From Acanthosepion pharaonis (lineage: Eukaryota > Mollusca > Cephalopoda > Sepiida > Sepiidae): 64,000 bases of DNA. The position numbers were made by a program, and so were the translations under genes. Positions 41,477-54,076 of the stretch are shown here, piece after piece. The first letter of the stretch is position 1. The number at the start of each line of letters is the position of its first letter. The stretch is from contig CAHIKZ030000027.1 in assembly GCA_903632075.3 (NCBI GenBank), positions 560,001 to 624,000 on the forward strand. Reading direction: 5' to 3'. Below the pieces are notes generated by a model. That model saw nothing but the letters and a program-made list of their open reading frames with translations, had not been told where the DNA came from and did not search any database.

Positions 41477-41959
41477 TAGAAAGCAAAAATGAAAAATAGT
41501 CATAGATATTCAGTCTTTATTTTATTCTTCAACGACAATTAAGTTAAGTAAAATAGCACTAAAAGAGTGTTTTTAAAATGGTAGTTTTAGTAAAATTTGT
41601 TTACATTTTTAATTTGCTTGAATATTTTTTTTTTATAATCATGTTGATGAATAATGTTACTGAATATAAAACGATTTTTCAGGTTTTCAAAAGACATTTG
41701 GCTTCTATTTTAAATTAGATTTTTGTCTCAAATTTCCATCAATAAGCAAAAAATAAAATGAATTAAGAAATGCAGATTAAATTTCGGTTTTCGAATTTTT
41801 GAATATTTTAAAATTAACGTGAGGTTGCAAAGAGAAACAAAGAACGGTTAAAAAGTAGGTCTAAAATTTATTACTGATAGAGTAATTGTGGCACAAGGCC
41901 GAAAAAAGGGGGAGAATGGTCTGTGTTGATCATCACTTTCTTTTCTTTTTATGTGACGT
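41477..41959. other. Unassigned AT-rich region
   Basis: Nothing recognised. Confidence 0.4.
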
Positions 41960-42490
41960 GTCCTTTCAGGACATAGGCGATTATGGCTCTCCACTTCTTC
42001 CTATCCCTTGTAGCTCTCAATAAGTTTCGTCCCTCTACCACCTCCCACAGATCACGTCCTGTCATCCACTTGCTTAAGCCCGCCAGGTATGTCATGCGTT
42101 ATTTGCCCTTGTCTCTCTTTCCTTTTCTTCGACCTGTGAGTATCAGATTCTCTAGGCCCTCCATTCTCATTACGTGTCCAAGGAACTTCAGCTGCCTCTT
42201 CTTGATGTTAAGTATAAGCCTCCTCCTTGTTTGCATCCTCTCTCATCGTTGCTACCACGCTCGGTCCATGATATTCTCAGCATCCTTCTGTAGAACCACA
42301 GCTCTGTCGCCACGGATCTCTTCCTCATCTTTGAGGAAACCGTCCAACATTCGCTGCTGTAAAGGAGGACAGATATCACGTAACAGCTCATTACTCTTTT
42401 CTTTGTTACCAAAGAAATCCTCCTGTCTCGCAATACTCTGCCCAACTTTTGAAATGCCTCTTTGACCATCCCAGTACGTCTGCGGATCTC
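41960..42490 (-). pseudogene. RTE-type LINE ORF2 3' end
   Basis: On minus, MVKEAFQKLGRVLRDRRISL then KKRVMSCYVISVLLYSSECW, TVSSKMRKRSVATELWFYRR and MLRISWTERGSN (42469-42250) form the typical C-terminal region of this RTE-like family. Another frame continues with QKKRQLKFLGHVMR-like and basic GRRKRKERQG-like residues (42180-42080), ending KATRDRKKWRAIIAYVLKG-like near 41970. It is the least decayed RTE copy in the window. It starts abruptly at about 42490, so it is 5' truncated, and it has at least one frameshift. Confidence 0.87.
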
Positions 42491-42684
42491 AATGTCGCAC
42501 TTATATCTTATACCAAGCTAATCGGTTTCACGACCAATTCATTCGTTACAATATATTCATTCACTATAAGAATTTATCCGTCACCATTCGCTCCTTCATA
42601 CAACAAAATGGCTCACACACACTGGGCACCTACTGGGAAAATCACCCCATGAGTTAAAAATCACAATATGTACAATTGTGTATA

Positions 42685-42685
<1 letters not shown>

Positions 42686-42737
<52 letters not shown>
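42686..42737. repeat. (TA)n microsatellite
   Basis: TA tract of about 50 bases. Confidence 0.95.
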
Positions 42738-42742
<5 letters not shown>

Positions 42743-42840
42743 GATCTTTTTGTAATCCGTATGTAATTCTAGAGAGCTCAATGTAAAATAAAGCAAATAT
42801 TAATTATTTTTATTAAGAAACAACTTTAAGGTCTCATGAT

Positions 42841-43032
42841 GATTGTAATTTATTTCCTTAGAATCAAAATTCGATTCTAATTCCTCAGATCGTTATTTTC
42901 ATACAAATAAATGGGTGACAAATATTCCGCAGGTTCTTACACCAGGAATATTTGTCAATCATTTATTTGTATGAAAATGTCGTTCTGAGGAATTAGAATC
43001 GAATTTCGATTCTAAGGAAATGAATTATAATC
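42841..43032. mobile_element. Foldback element
   Basis: About 80-bp inverted arms: GATTGTAATTTATTTCCTTA at left, TAAGGAAATGAATTATAATC at right. Each contains GAATTAGAATCGAATTTCGA and ATTTATTTGTATGAAAAT. A short loop lies at 42922-42950. No coding. Confidence 0.8.
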
Positions 43033-43070
43033 TTAATGTTGTTTATTTATTAATAATAATATATATATAA

Positions 43071-43506
43071 TGTGTATTTAGGCAGCAATCTTTTTTTCAT
43101 GGAAGTTTCATTAAATATGACAGACAAGGTGCTTTGATTAATTTTTTATATAATTTATCATTTAATCTTATTTTTCTTTTCTTTTCAGTACATAAATTAT
43201 ACAAAAACTGCACAATTGTTGTTGTTGTTTTTTTTCGAGCGCTTTCGGTTATACATTTAGCCATTTTCAAGGTTGTAATATATTAATTGTTAACTAGAAA
43301 TAGATTGTTGTATGTATGTATTTATATGTTTCATTTTCAAAACACAGTCAACATATTGTGTCCATGTTCATAGTTGACATTATTGAGTGTTAGATTTTTG
43401 TTTTTATTAATAAGGTTTCCATTATTTTTAGCCTTTTTTTACATGTAAACGATGCTATTATATTTGCATTATCAACGAGTATGTTACGAATAGAGTCCAA
43501 TGAAAT
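43071..43506. repeat. Dispersed repeat X, copy 1
   Basis: TGTGTATTTAGGCAGCAATC to GTTACGAATAGAGTCCA, about 88% identical by eye to 51214-51620. Both copies follow a TA-rich tract. Near 43240-43275, read on minus, it has CCTTGAAAATGGCTAAATGT then ATAACCGAAAGCGCTCG. This pattern resembles the terminal motif of Penelope-like elements. Confidence 0.75.
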
Positions 43507-44648
<1,142 letters not shown>

Positions 44649-45881
44649 TATTTTTTTTTAAATCCACATTGCAAACCAAAAACGTTTGCGGTATCTCTCT
44701 TCTTTTAATATACACACTTTTTCTCTCGTTGTAATCACTATAACCTCTTCCTTATATATAAAAACAGACCACTTTAAGGTTCCATGTAATAAATTATTTC
44801 ACCACAGCCCTTTTAAAGGACTGCGAATCATCAGACTTTACTTCCAAAGGTTGAAACAAAAAATGAAAAGAAATTTACACATTTTTGACGGGCCGTATTA
44901 AACATATGTAAATTAACGAAGTGAGGAAGTGAGGGGGGAGAGAGAAGACATGAGTGAGATCTAATTAAAGATTTCTATTCTTTTATATTTAAATTACTTA
45001 AGGTTATATATTGATATCGAAGGGGTAGAGGAGAAAAAAAACATAAATAGAAAAAGAGAGAAGGAAGTCATGAGAGAAGGTGTCATTAATTTTCTTTGAA
45101 AAAAATGGCTAGAAACAGACGCTGTTATTTTGTTTTACTTTGAAAATATTATTTTGGGGGTTCATAAAGATTATAATGTTGATATAAATTTGAATGTCTA
45201 AACTGTCTACAAAGAATTTAATTTGATGTTTGTTAGTGATTTAAATTTTTTTTAAATTTTGGGGATTTTCTATGAAATAGTCGATTAGAAAAATATTCAT
45301 AGAAAGTACATTAAGAGGATAATTTTTTTTTAAAAATATAAGTTTACTTCTAGTAATCTTTTTTTCTCTTTTTAAATTTTTTATTATTATTATTGATTAT
45401 TAAGTTGACATCTCTATCCGTTTGAATTTTGTTCATGGATTTAACTCGTGACAGTTTCTAGATAGGTAATCTCTTTTACTTAAATTTTAGTTAAGTTAAT
45501 ATGGGGTAATATTTGAAGGTAATATTAAAGATCTTGCTCTGTCGTATACTGTATACACATCCATGCAAATCTCACATATACATACGTTCCTTAACATGTG
45601 CAATCACTCATACAGGTACCTATGTACCGATATACACAGGTAAATTCATATATTAACACCTACCTAAATATCAAAAATTTTCCAATTTAAATATTTTATC
45701 CTCAATAATGATTATTAAAGGGTAATATATTTCAATTTAAATTAGATTTTCAATTTAAAAATTTACCTCCATATTATAAAGAATTTTAAACTCACACTTC
45801 CAATTGGAGAATATTAGAGGAGAAAATGAGATAAAACATTAATAACAGGACTGTAAGTCCTTCTTTTATAATATTCTATAT

Positions 45882-46087
45882 AAATATACACATACACACA
45901 TATCTGTACACATACACACACATATACATACATATCCATATATATATACACATGTATCCACATATACACATACACACACATATACATATATATATATGTA
46001 TATACTCATACATACACACATATATATGTAGATATACACACACATACATACATATATACATATACATACACATATACCCACATATAT

Positions 46088-46118
<31 letters not shown>

Positions 46119-46215
46119 CATACATACATACACATACATATACACATATATACATATACACATATATACACATATACACAAATATACATATACACATATA
46201 CACATACACACACAT
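45882..46215. repeat. (CA/TA)n compound microsatellite, left of centre
   Basis: Alternating CACATA, CATACA and TATA units. The long open frames here on both strands encode only Tyr/Ile/Cys/Val or His/Thr/Ile and are artefacts. Confidence 0.92.
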
Positions 46216-46690
46216 AAAAGCACTTGACTGGTAAGCCCAGGGTTCTTTGTGCCCCCTCTCGTGACATGAGACGACGTGAAATAACCCTCGGCTTGCCTTT
46301 ATCTGCCCTTTTTGTGTACTTGTGTAGGGTCGGCGGTGAAGTTTTTCGCTGTTTGATGACACCTCCCTATCATTTTAGAAATTTCTAGGGCAGATTTACC
46401 TTTTGAAAGTTCCGAGGTGATAGTTTCCTTTTCAGCATCACTTAAACTGCCTTTATGAATCATCTTTTTACGAAATTCTTACACTTTTCTAATAATTTGG
46501 CACGCTCAAATCACCATGCTGATAACAAATATGGCGCCAGTTTGTTTACATTGCATAGATCAGTACGAAAATTTCAGTGATTGCGCAGGTCAGTGTTGCC
46601 AACATTGTGTGAAAATTTTGTGTGAATTGATTGGACGGTTTTTGAAATACTATAAAAAAAGTTATCTCGATAATAATTTGGCACGCAGTG
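46216..46690 (-). pseudogene. Tc1-like transposon 5' end with IR/DR and truncated transposase
   Basis: The end sequence on minus is CACTGCGTGCCAAATTATTA at 46690, next to TA (46691-46692). A second copy, GCGTGCCAAATTATT, lies 181 bp inside (46505-46491). This is the IR/DR arrangement of some Tc1-like elements. From 46463 on minus, MIHKGSLSDAEKETITSELS then KGKSALEISKMIGRCHQTAK is the helix-turn-helix DNA-binding domain of a Tc1-like transposase. Stops and frame changes follow, with SSHVTRGGTKNPGLTSQV-like text near 46260-46220. It then breaks off into the microsatellite at 46215, so the DDE domain is absent. Confidence 0.8.
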
Positions 46691-46860
46691 TATATACATA
46701 TACATATATACACCTACATGTACGTGCATGCAAAAAACATATCAAAATCCATACTTAATTACATCATTATATCTATATTTTCCCATATTATATATATGAA
46801 CTGACAAATTCTTATATTTATACATACATACATACACAGATTACCCGCCATTCCATATCT

Positions 46861-46951
46861 ATATGTGTGTATATATGTGGGTATATGTGTGTGCATATGT
46901 ATATATGTATGTATGTGTGTGGATATCTACATATGTATGTGTGTATATGTA

Positions 46952-47047
<96 letters not shown>

Positions 47048-47110
47048 AAGTGGATATATATGTATATATATGGATATGTATGTATATGTGTACGGATATG
47101 TGTGTATGTG
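46861..47110. repeat. (TG/TA)n compound microsatellite, right of centre
   Basis: Mirror counterpart of 45882-46215 with a long (TA)n (46952-47012) and (TG)n (47013-47040). Confidence 0.92.
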
Positions 47111-48389
47111 TATATTTATGGATATATAGAATATTATAAAAGAAGGACTTACAGTCCTGTTATTAATGTTTTATCTCATTTTCTCCTCTAATATTCTCCA
47201 ATTGGAAGTGTGAGTTTAAAATTCTTTATAATATGGAGGTAAATTTTTAAATTGAAAATCTAATTTAAATTGAAATATATTACCCTTTAATAATCATTAT
47301 TGAGGATAAAATATTTAAATTGGAAAATTGTTTGATATTTAGGTAGGTGTTAATATATGAATTTACCTGTGTATATCGGCAATATAGGTACCTGTAAGGA
47401 GTGATTGCACATGTTAAGGAACGTATGTATATGTGAGATTTGCATGGATGTATACAGTATACGACAGAGCAAGATCTTTAATATTACCTTCAAATATTAC
47501 CCCCATATTAACTTAACTAAAATTTATTCAAAAAGAGATTACCTATCTAGAAACTGTCACGAGTTAAATCCATGAACAAAATTCAAACGGATAGAGATGT
47601 CAATTTAATAATCAATAATAATAAAAAAAAAAAATTTAAAAAAGAGAAAAAAAGATTACTAGAAGTAAACTTATATTTTAAAAAAATTATCCTCTTAATG
47701 TACTTTCTATGAATATTTTTCTAATCGACTATTTCATAGAAAATCCCCAAAATTAAAAAAAAATTTAAATCACTAACAAACATCAAATTAAATTCTTTGT
47801 AGACAGTTTAGACATTCAAATTTATATCAACATTATAATCTTTTTATGAACCCCCCAAAATAATATTTTCAAAGTAAAACAAAATAACAGCGTCTGTTTC
47901 TAGCCATTTTTTTTCAAAGAAAATTAATGACACCTTCTCTCATGACTTCCTTCTCTCTTTTTCTTTTTATGTTTTTTTTTCTCCTCTACCCCTTCGATAT
48001 CAATATATAACTTCTGTTAAGTTAACCGTTTAAGTGTGTCAATGTCTGGACCTCAAGTAATTTTAAGTATAAAAGAATAGAAATTTTAAATTACATCTAA
48101 CTCACTCATGTCTTCTCTCTCCCCCCTCACTTCCTCACTTCGTTAATTTACATATGTTTAATACGGCCCGTCAAAAATGTGTAAATTTCTTTTCATTTTT
48201 TGTTTCAACCTTTGGAAGTAAAGTCTGATGATCCGCAGTCCTTTAAAAGGACTGTGGTGAAATAATTCATTACATGGAACCTTAAAGTGGTCTGTTTTTA
48301 TTTAAATTATTTGCTCTGGATTTACATTGAGCTCTCTGGATTTTATCCTCCTTGGCTTTACCTATACGGATTACCTAGTTTTTCATAAG

Positions 48390-48390
<1 letters not shown>

Positions 48391-48450
<60 letters not shown>
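48391..48450. repeat. (TA)n microsatellite
   Basis: TA tract of about 58 bases. To its left, rc(48320-48338) shares AGAGAGCTCAATGTAAA with 42773-42789. Confidence 0.95.
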
Positions 48451-48454
<4 letters not shown>

Positions 48455-48654
48455 GAAGAGACAGGGGTCAATTTATCTGACTCCGATTAACGTTGTGCAT
48501 GCAAAACTTTAAAATCTGTCAAAAGATAATTAGATGTTATTAATTTACTGAATATATTCTTTATTCATTAGATTTTACAAGTAAACATTGTAATCCGGAA
48601 AATTTATGCTAACATTTGATCTAACCACATAATACTTATATTAAACTTTCGTGC

Positions 48655-48892
48655 AAATTATTATTAAATTATTAAATTAATTTATTAAATTATCAATAAA
48701 TTATCACTAAGATAAAATTATTATTAAATTATTATTAAATCAATATTATTATTAAATTATTAATTATTAAAGTAAATTATTAAATTATTATTAAATCATT
48801 ATTATTATTAAATTATTATCATTAAATTATTAAATTAAATTATTATTATTATTAATAAATTAAATTATTATTAAATTATTATTAAATCCAAG
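48655..48892. repeat. Low-complexity TTATTAAA array
   Basis: Irregular tandem units of ATTATTAAATT and ATTATTATTAAA over about 240 bp. Confidence 0.85.
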
Positions 48893-49212
48893 TAAAGAAA
48901 ATATCTGATAACCTTTGACCATTTTACTTCTAATACAATGATGCTTTAACCGCAAAAATGTATGTTTATAGTCGGTGCGTGACTATCAAACCGGCGTATC
49001 TTGCAACTGCGATATGCATAGTGGTTGAAATTTGTGCAGGTATTTGGAAAAAAATAGAGAGAAAAAAAAGAAACGTTCAAAATACACCACTCGATAAGGT
49101 AGTTAAAAGTACATTTATTTTTTAATCGAAGTTTAATATCAGTTTAAAATATTTTATGCTGTAAGCCTCGACACGTTATCTGCTGATAACATAACCTGTT
49201 TTAATAGTACGT

Positions 49213-49582
49213 GTGAGCGGTTCGAGAGTGGTCAAATTGACAGCTGATCTGAACAATCTGTTGTTAACAGCAGCAATGAATTGCTTGTTAATTTTAACGC
49301 CTCGTCTGAGAGAACCCTCTTTATCTTCCATCAGCATGGATTATGCTAACTTCCAGATTGATTCATTGAGCCTACACAGACTAACGTTTACGGCTGACAT
49401 GATTATAATGAATCAATTACTGGGTCTGCTGCTATAAAAGCTGGTGCCCTGTGTTGTGCTAGACAATTTATATTTATCTTATAAATCTACCATTCGTCCT
49501 TACTTTGAATGTTGCTGCTACATCTGGCCTGGTGCTCCCACTATGTATTTAGAGATTCTTGATAAAATCCTAAGAAGAATCT
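49213..49582 (+). pseudogene. Jockey/CR1-like LINE ORF2 fragment
   Basis: Plus strand reads LHRLTFTADMI, the L-x-L-T-F-x-x-D-x motif. Beyond a frame change come YLSYKSTIRPYFECCCYIWP and GAPTMYLEILDKILRRIL (49470-49580), the expected post-RT region. The frame is cut at 49582 by the solo LTR below. The upstream part (49000-49210) is not readable. Confidence 0.75.
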
Positions 49583-49812
49583 TGTTGTGGCCTGGTTTGG
49601 GCCAGAAATAGAGACACAAGAGAGGAATTAAGTTAAACAAATATATTAACAGAAATAGTAATACAAACATATACAAACGAGTGTGTTACAGCAAGAATGT
49701 TTGGTCCGACTGTCAGAGGTAACTGCTGGAAACTTCCCTCTCTTAAAAAGCAGTACCTGCTCCTATTTATAGCTGGGAGAGTCCATTCGTACGTGGGTAA
49801 ATTACCATAACA
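49583..49812 (-). mobile_element. Solo LTR in the LINE fragment
   Basis: 230 bp with TGTTGTGG...CCATAACA ends and a perfect 5-bp target duplication AATCT (49578-49582 and 49813-49817). A TATA box lies on minus (CAGCTATAAATAGGAGC at about 49777-49761). No internal region or second LTR. Confidence 0.88.
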
Positions 49813-49817
49813 AATCT

Positions 49818-50748
49818 AATGTACTAAAACAAACTGAGTGAATATTTGACGCTCAGACACACACGCACAGAGAGAGAAAGAGGGAAAGAAAGAGAGAAAA
49901 AAGAGAAAGAGAAAGATAATGAGAGAGAGAGTGAGTGTGTGTCATGTGCAATTGTTAACAAGCACTGTATAAGACAAAAGTGAACATATAATTATTGATA
50001 AAAATAATACCTCCACTAATAATAATGAGAAATACCGCCAGATGAACCTTCAAAATTGAAAACGCCAAAAGTTCATCTATGTCGGGAGAGTTGAAATGTT
50101 CTCGGAACGACCAACAAGTCCCTAAAAATGATGTTTGGTTATTTGGTCATATTGGAAGTGGGTCGGGTCGAGAACTTTTCAACTTTATCCTAAATTAATA
50201 CTGACATTCGCTGGCGTTCCACAGGAAAAGATAGCAACAGAAGCAGGGTATCAATAAATGGCAATGTGGTGGTTTTTTAAATGTAGCTTAGATGTGACAT
50301 AAGGCCGAAAGTTTGGAGCACTCAGTGAGGATCCTACTCACTACTCTAGCGGGACAAGATTGCTAAACATAACACAACGTCGAAGTGCCCCAAACGACTG
50401 TGTGGACATGGGAAAGAAAAAAAAAAAAAAAAAGTGATTTGTTAGTTTATTTGTTTTGCTGTTGGATTTATGTAAATTAAAAGAAGACATTAATAGGAGA
50501 GTGCTAGGTTACATAATTACTACACGACACTAATTTTTCACACACGTACACTTTAAAGTTATGATTACTTATAAATGAATTTAAATTGAAATCAAAGTTT
50601 TCCTTTGCTATTTGCCACTACTTGTTCGTAAATTCAAATAAGTGACATCATACAACTAGAATAGAATCTCTGACATTCACTCTCTTAATTTTCCTATCGA
50701 ATTGAAAAAGTATTATTATTTTTTCAGCGTGATACCAGCATTTCTTTA
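49818..50748. other. Region without recognised genes
   Basis: Includes a GA-rich run (49871-49935). A stem-forming pair lies at 50083-50112 and 50162-50190 (TTGAAATGTTCTCG/CGAGAACTTTTCAA). The sequence to 50400 is unassigned. Confidence 0.4.
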
Positions 50749-50765
50749 ATATATATATATGTGTG

Positions 50766-50804
<39 letters not shown>

Positions 50805-50816
50805 AGAAGAATGAAG

Positions 50817-50843
<27 letters not shown>
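50749..50843. repeat. (TA)n, (GT)n and second (TA)n microsatellites
   Basis: TA 50749-50760, GT 50761-50801, TA 50817-50843. Confidence 0.95.
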
Positions 50844-50847
<4 letters not shown>

Positions 50848-50898
50848 GAAAATATCTGGAAAAACAAAACAAAAATCCTTAAAATGCGATTATATGAA

Positions 50899-50944
50899 TG
50901 AAATGTCGATGTCTGACGTTTCGGTTTAATAACCTTCTTCAGGA
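50899..50944 (-). other. Penelope-like terminal motif
   Basis: On minus, CCTGAAGAAGGTTATTAAAC then CGAAACGTCAGAC. A stem GGTT/AACC sits between CTGAAGA and GAAACG, a hammerhead-like core pattern common at ends of Penelope-like elements. No further element structure is visible. Confidence 0.4.
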
Positions 50945-51144
50945 CAATATTCATTAAAAATACAATTAACATAATCAGTATAACACGACGAAAACGATGG
51001 ACATAAAAACAAGTCTTATCCAAAACAGATAAATGAAAATTTTAAATGATCAGCTTTCCGTTTGAGCGTTGGTCACGTTGTCGTCATTCTTTTCTTTTGT
51101 CGTTTTCTTTATTCTGTCGGATTTATATCCATTTATATTTGCTT

Positions 51145-51149
<5 letters not shown>

Positions 51150-51205
<56 letters not shown>
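51150..51205. repeat. (TA)n microsatellite
   Basis: TA tract of about 56 bases preceding repeat X copy 2. Confidence 0.95.
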
Positions 51206-51208
<3 letters not shown>

Positions 51209-51213
51209 AAAAT

Positions 51214-51620
51214 TGTGTATTTAGGCAGCAATCTTTCTTTCATGCAAGTTTCATTAAATATGACAGACTAAGTTTTTTTTATATAATTTCTCATGTAATC
51301 TTATAATTTTTTTCTTTTCATACAAAAACTGATCAAATGTTGTTTTTTTTTCTGAGCTCTTTTGGTTATACATTTTAGCCATTTTCAAGGTTGAAATATA
51401 TTAACTGTTAACAAGAAATAGATTGTTGTATGTATGTATTTATATAATGTTTTCATTTTCAAAACACGGCCAAGATATTGTGTCCATGTTCATAGTTGAT
51501 ATTATTGAGTGTTGGTTTTTTGTTTTTATTAATAAGGTTTCCATTATTTTTAGCCTTTTTTAAATGTAGACGATACTATTATATTTGCATTATCAACATG
51601 TTACGAATGAGGTCCAGTAG
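51214..51620. repeat. Dispersed repeat X, copy 2
   Basis: Second copy of the 43071-43506 repeat with the same order of landmarks (TTTAGGCAGCAATC, TTTTGGTTATACATTTTAGC, TGTCCATGTTCATAGTTGA). Confidence 0.75.
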
Positions 51621-51702
51621 GTCTCCATGAGTATTTAAATGAGACCTAATTGAGCTTTATGTTGACGGTATTTTGAAATGATGCCGCATCAAAAAGTATG
51701 CG

Positions 51703-51705
<3 letters not shown>

Positions 51706-51741
<36 letters not shown>
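51706..51741. repeat. (TTA)n microsatellite
   Basis: About 12 TTA units. Confidence 0.95.
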
Positions 51742-51743
<2 letters not shown>

Positions 51744-53335
51744 AACACTTTTACTCCATTTCATTATCGTTGTTTTTTTTTATCATAAATCTGAGTCATT
51801 ATGATATTCGAGCAAGAGGACAAAGAAGATAAAATTAAAAAAAATGAGTTCTAAAAGATTTGAATTAAGCCGAGTACAAGTGTGTCAAATAATGAAAAGG
51901 TTTCGCCAAAAAAATGAATTTCCCAAAAATAATTCTTGATAGTAAAAAAAAGAAAATGTCGCAGAGAGTCAGAGAGAATGTGATGGTCAAATGACGATAG
52001 ATTTTAAATAGCGCTCTATCACCTTGGTTTCCTTGGTCGAAATGGTTAAATAGACGTCCATGAAAAATGAACTCCAAAAGCGAATTCAAGTCTTGTGAGA
52101 AGCAATTTCCGATTCACACTGTCTGTTCTATCGGTTCAAGAGAATTACGGTAAAAATGCAACAACAATAACAACAACAACAGCAACAAAAATAATAACAA
52201 TAATAATAATAGTAAAAATACTTGGCGTAAATTAAAAAAAAAAAACTTGTACTTTTTAGTTACAAACAAGCCTTGAATAATAATGTGTATTTAGCATGTC
52301 AGATTCTCTCAGTTGTGCCAAGAATTTATAAAATTAATGCTTCATTTAAAGATAACTTTGCATCGAAAATGAAATCTTTATGATGATGAAATAAAATTAT
52401 AAAAATGTACAATATTTAAATTAAACTCTTTAAAATATTTGGTCCCTTATATTATCATAAAGAAGGTGTGCTGGCGATAAATAAATGTTGATAGAAGCGA
52501 CTACGATAGTCTCTTTATTCCCTATAGTTGGTGTTGGACTTTGAACTAACCTCTTATCCCTCATTACACTTATAGGAAATGAATACATACTTGACAGATA
52601 TAGCCTGTACATATTGCGAGAAAATGAACACGTTTGTACATAAAGTAAATTTGATGTGTTAATGTTCTTTATATAAAATATTATTTGGTTAGTTAGTCTT
52701 ATGAATATACTTGTATGAATTAATAAATTAGTTCAACAGATCTTACGTAAATGAAACAAAAATTCTTCTATCCATTCATCAATCAAATGTTTGTTTCGGG
52801 TAATAGTTTAATCCTATAATCTTTTTGTAAAATGATATTTATTTACAGATAGGTCATATTTCCTTCTCTGTTTATATTTCTTATTTATTTTATTTTATTC
52901 TTCGTACGCTCGATTTCATCTTTACAATGTTGGTAAAAAATCTGTATTATGTCTTTCATTCCCTCATGACACACAAATAGAAAATAAACATGTCCAAATG
53001 TACTGAGAAACAGAAACGTGTTAAATCCATACATAAATTCAAAAGTTCAGTAACGAAATATACCATTTGTTTTCATTTCTTAAATGGTCATTTTTTGGCT
53101 TTTGTAAAATTGTGTCCGTTTGTTGTAAATATAAGCCTACTTTCTTAGATATCAATCTCTCAAACATCATCTCCCTATTGCAGCGAATATAATAGAGTCA
53201 AATGAACATACCGATTTCCTCAACAAAGGCCAATGTAAATGGACAATTTTTGCACCAACTTACACATTAAGAAAACGGTCTTATGCTGCAGTTCATAGGA
53301 AATATATCTAATTTAGCTGTACATCTACTCTTTAT
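51742..53335. other. Unassigned region
   Basis: AT-rich, with a short CAA/TAA-rich stretch (52158-52215). No gene recognised. Confidence 0.4.
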
Positions 53336-53342
53336 ATATATA

Positions 53343-53393
<51 letters not shown>
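53336..53393. repeat. (TA)n microsatellite
   Basis: TA tract with one TTTA interruption. Confidence 0.95.
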
Positions 53394-53667
53394 TTTAAGG
53401 TGGTTCTATGTCTTTTAATTTAACAAAATATTCTTATCGATAGTCACCTGTTATTTTTCTTTCACTGACGTTCAAGAAAAATAAAATTCCCCCAAATTCA
53501 AAACACAACCACAGTTAGGATTGAGCCACTGACATCTTAATGTTGCTTTTACACATCGAAAATATGAATTAAAACACGAGCAGGGAGGAATTCAAGGTAC
53601 AAAAAAGGAATTACTTTTATACTCTTCTTGTGACAGCTGAGTACAGACACTGACAAAATATTGCCCG

Positions 53668-53818
53668 CACAAGTGTAAATTAGAAGTAAATTGAATGTGC
53701 ACAAATGTAAATTAGATGTTCACATGTGTAAATCAGATGCAAATTAGATGTTCACAAGTGTAAATCAGATGTAAATTAGATGTTCACAAGTGTAAATCAG
53801 ATGTAAATTAGATGTTCT
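53668..53818. repeat. Minisatellite, about 32-bp unit
   Basis: Repeats of GATGTTCACAAGTGTAAATC followed by AGATGTAAATTA, about four to five copies. Confidence 0.9.
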
Positions 53819-54076
53819 ATCAATAGCATACTTCATAGAATTTGTACTTCCATAATTCATGGGTTTCTTGTGTAAATGCTCGTGCAAAAATGTTTTCTTC
53901 CATGTATCGATTTATTCATCATAAATTCTCTTCCCATTATCTACTAATTATTTTTGTCGCCACATTGACATTTTCATTCATCATGCCTTTTAGCATCCAC
54001 ACTTAGCTATTTTGTAAGCACTCATGCAAGGACTTGCATTCTGATGTTTCACACATTTCTACCCATATCAAACCAC

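Larger units (their letters stand above)
44760..48301. repeat. Giant inverted repeat, arms over 1.1 kb
   Basis: 44760-45890 is the reverse complement of 47125-48301. Landmarks are AAACAGACCACTTTAAGGTT (left) with AACCTTAAAGTGGTCTGTTT (right), and GGACTGTAAGTCC near both inner ends. By eye the arms are about 96-97% identical, apart from a segment of about 45 bp present only in the right arm (about 48012-48056). The inner flanks are mirrored microsatellites: ACATATACA-type at 45882-46215, TATGTGTATA-type at 46861-47110. The unique centre (46216-46860) holds a Tc1 5' end. No protein is evident in the arms. Confidence 0.88.
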
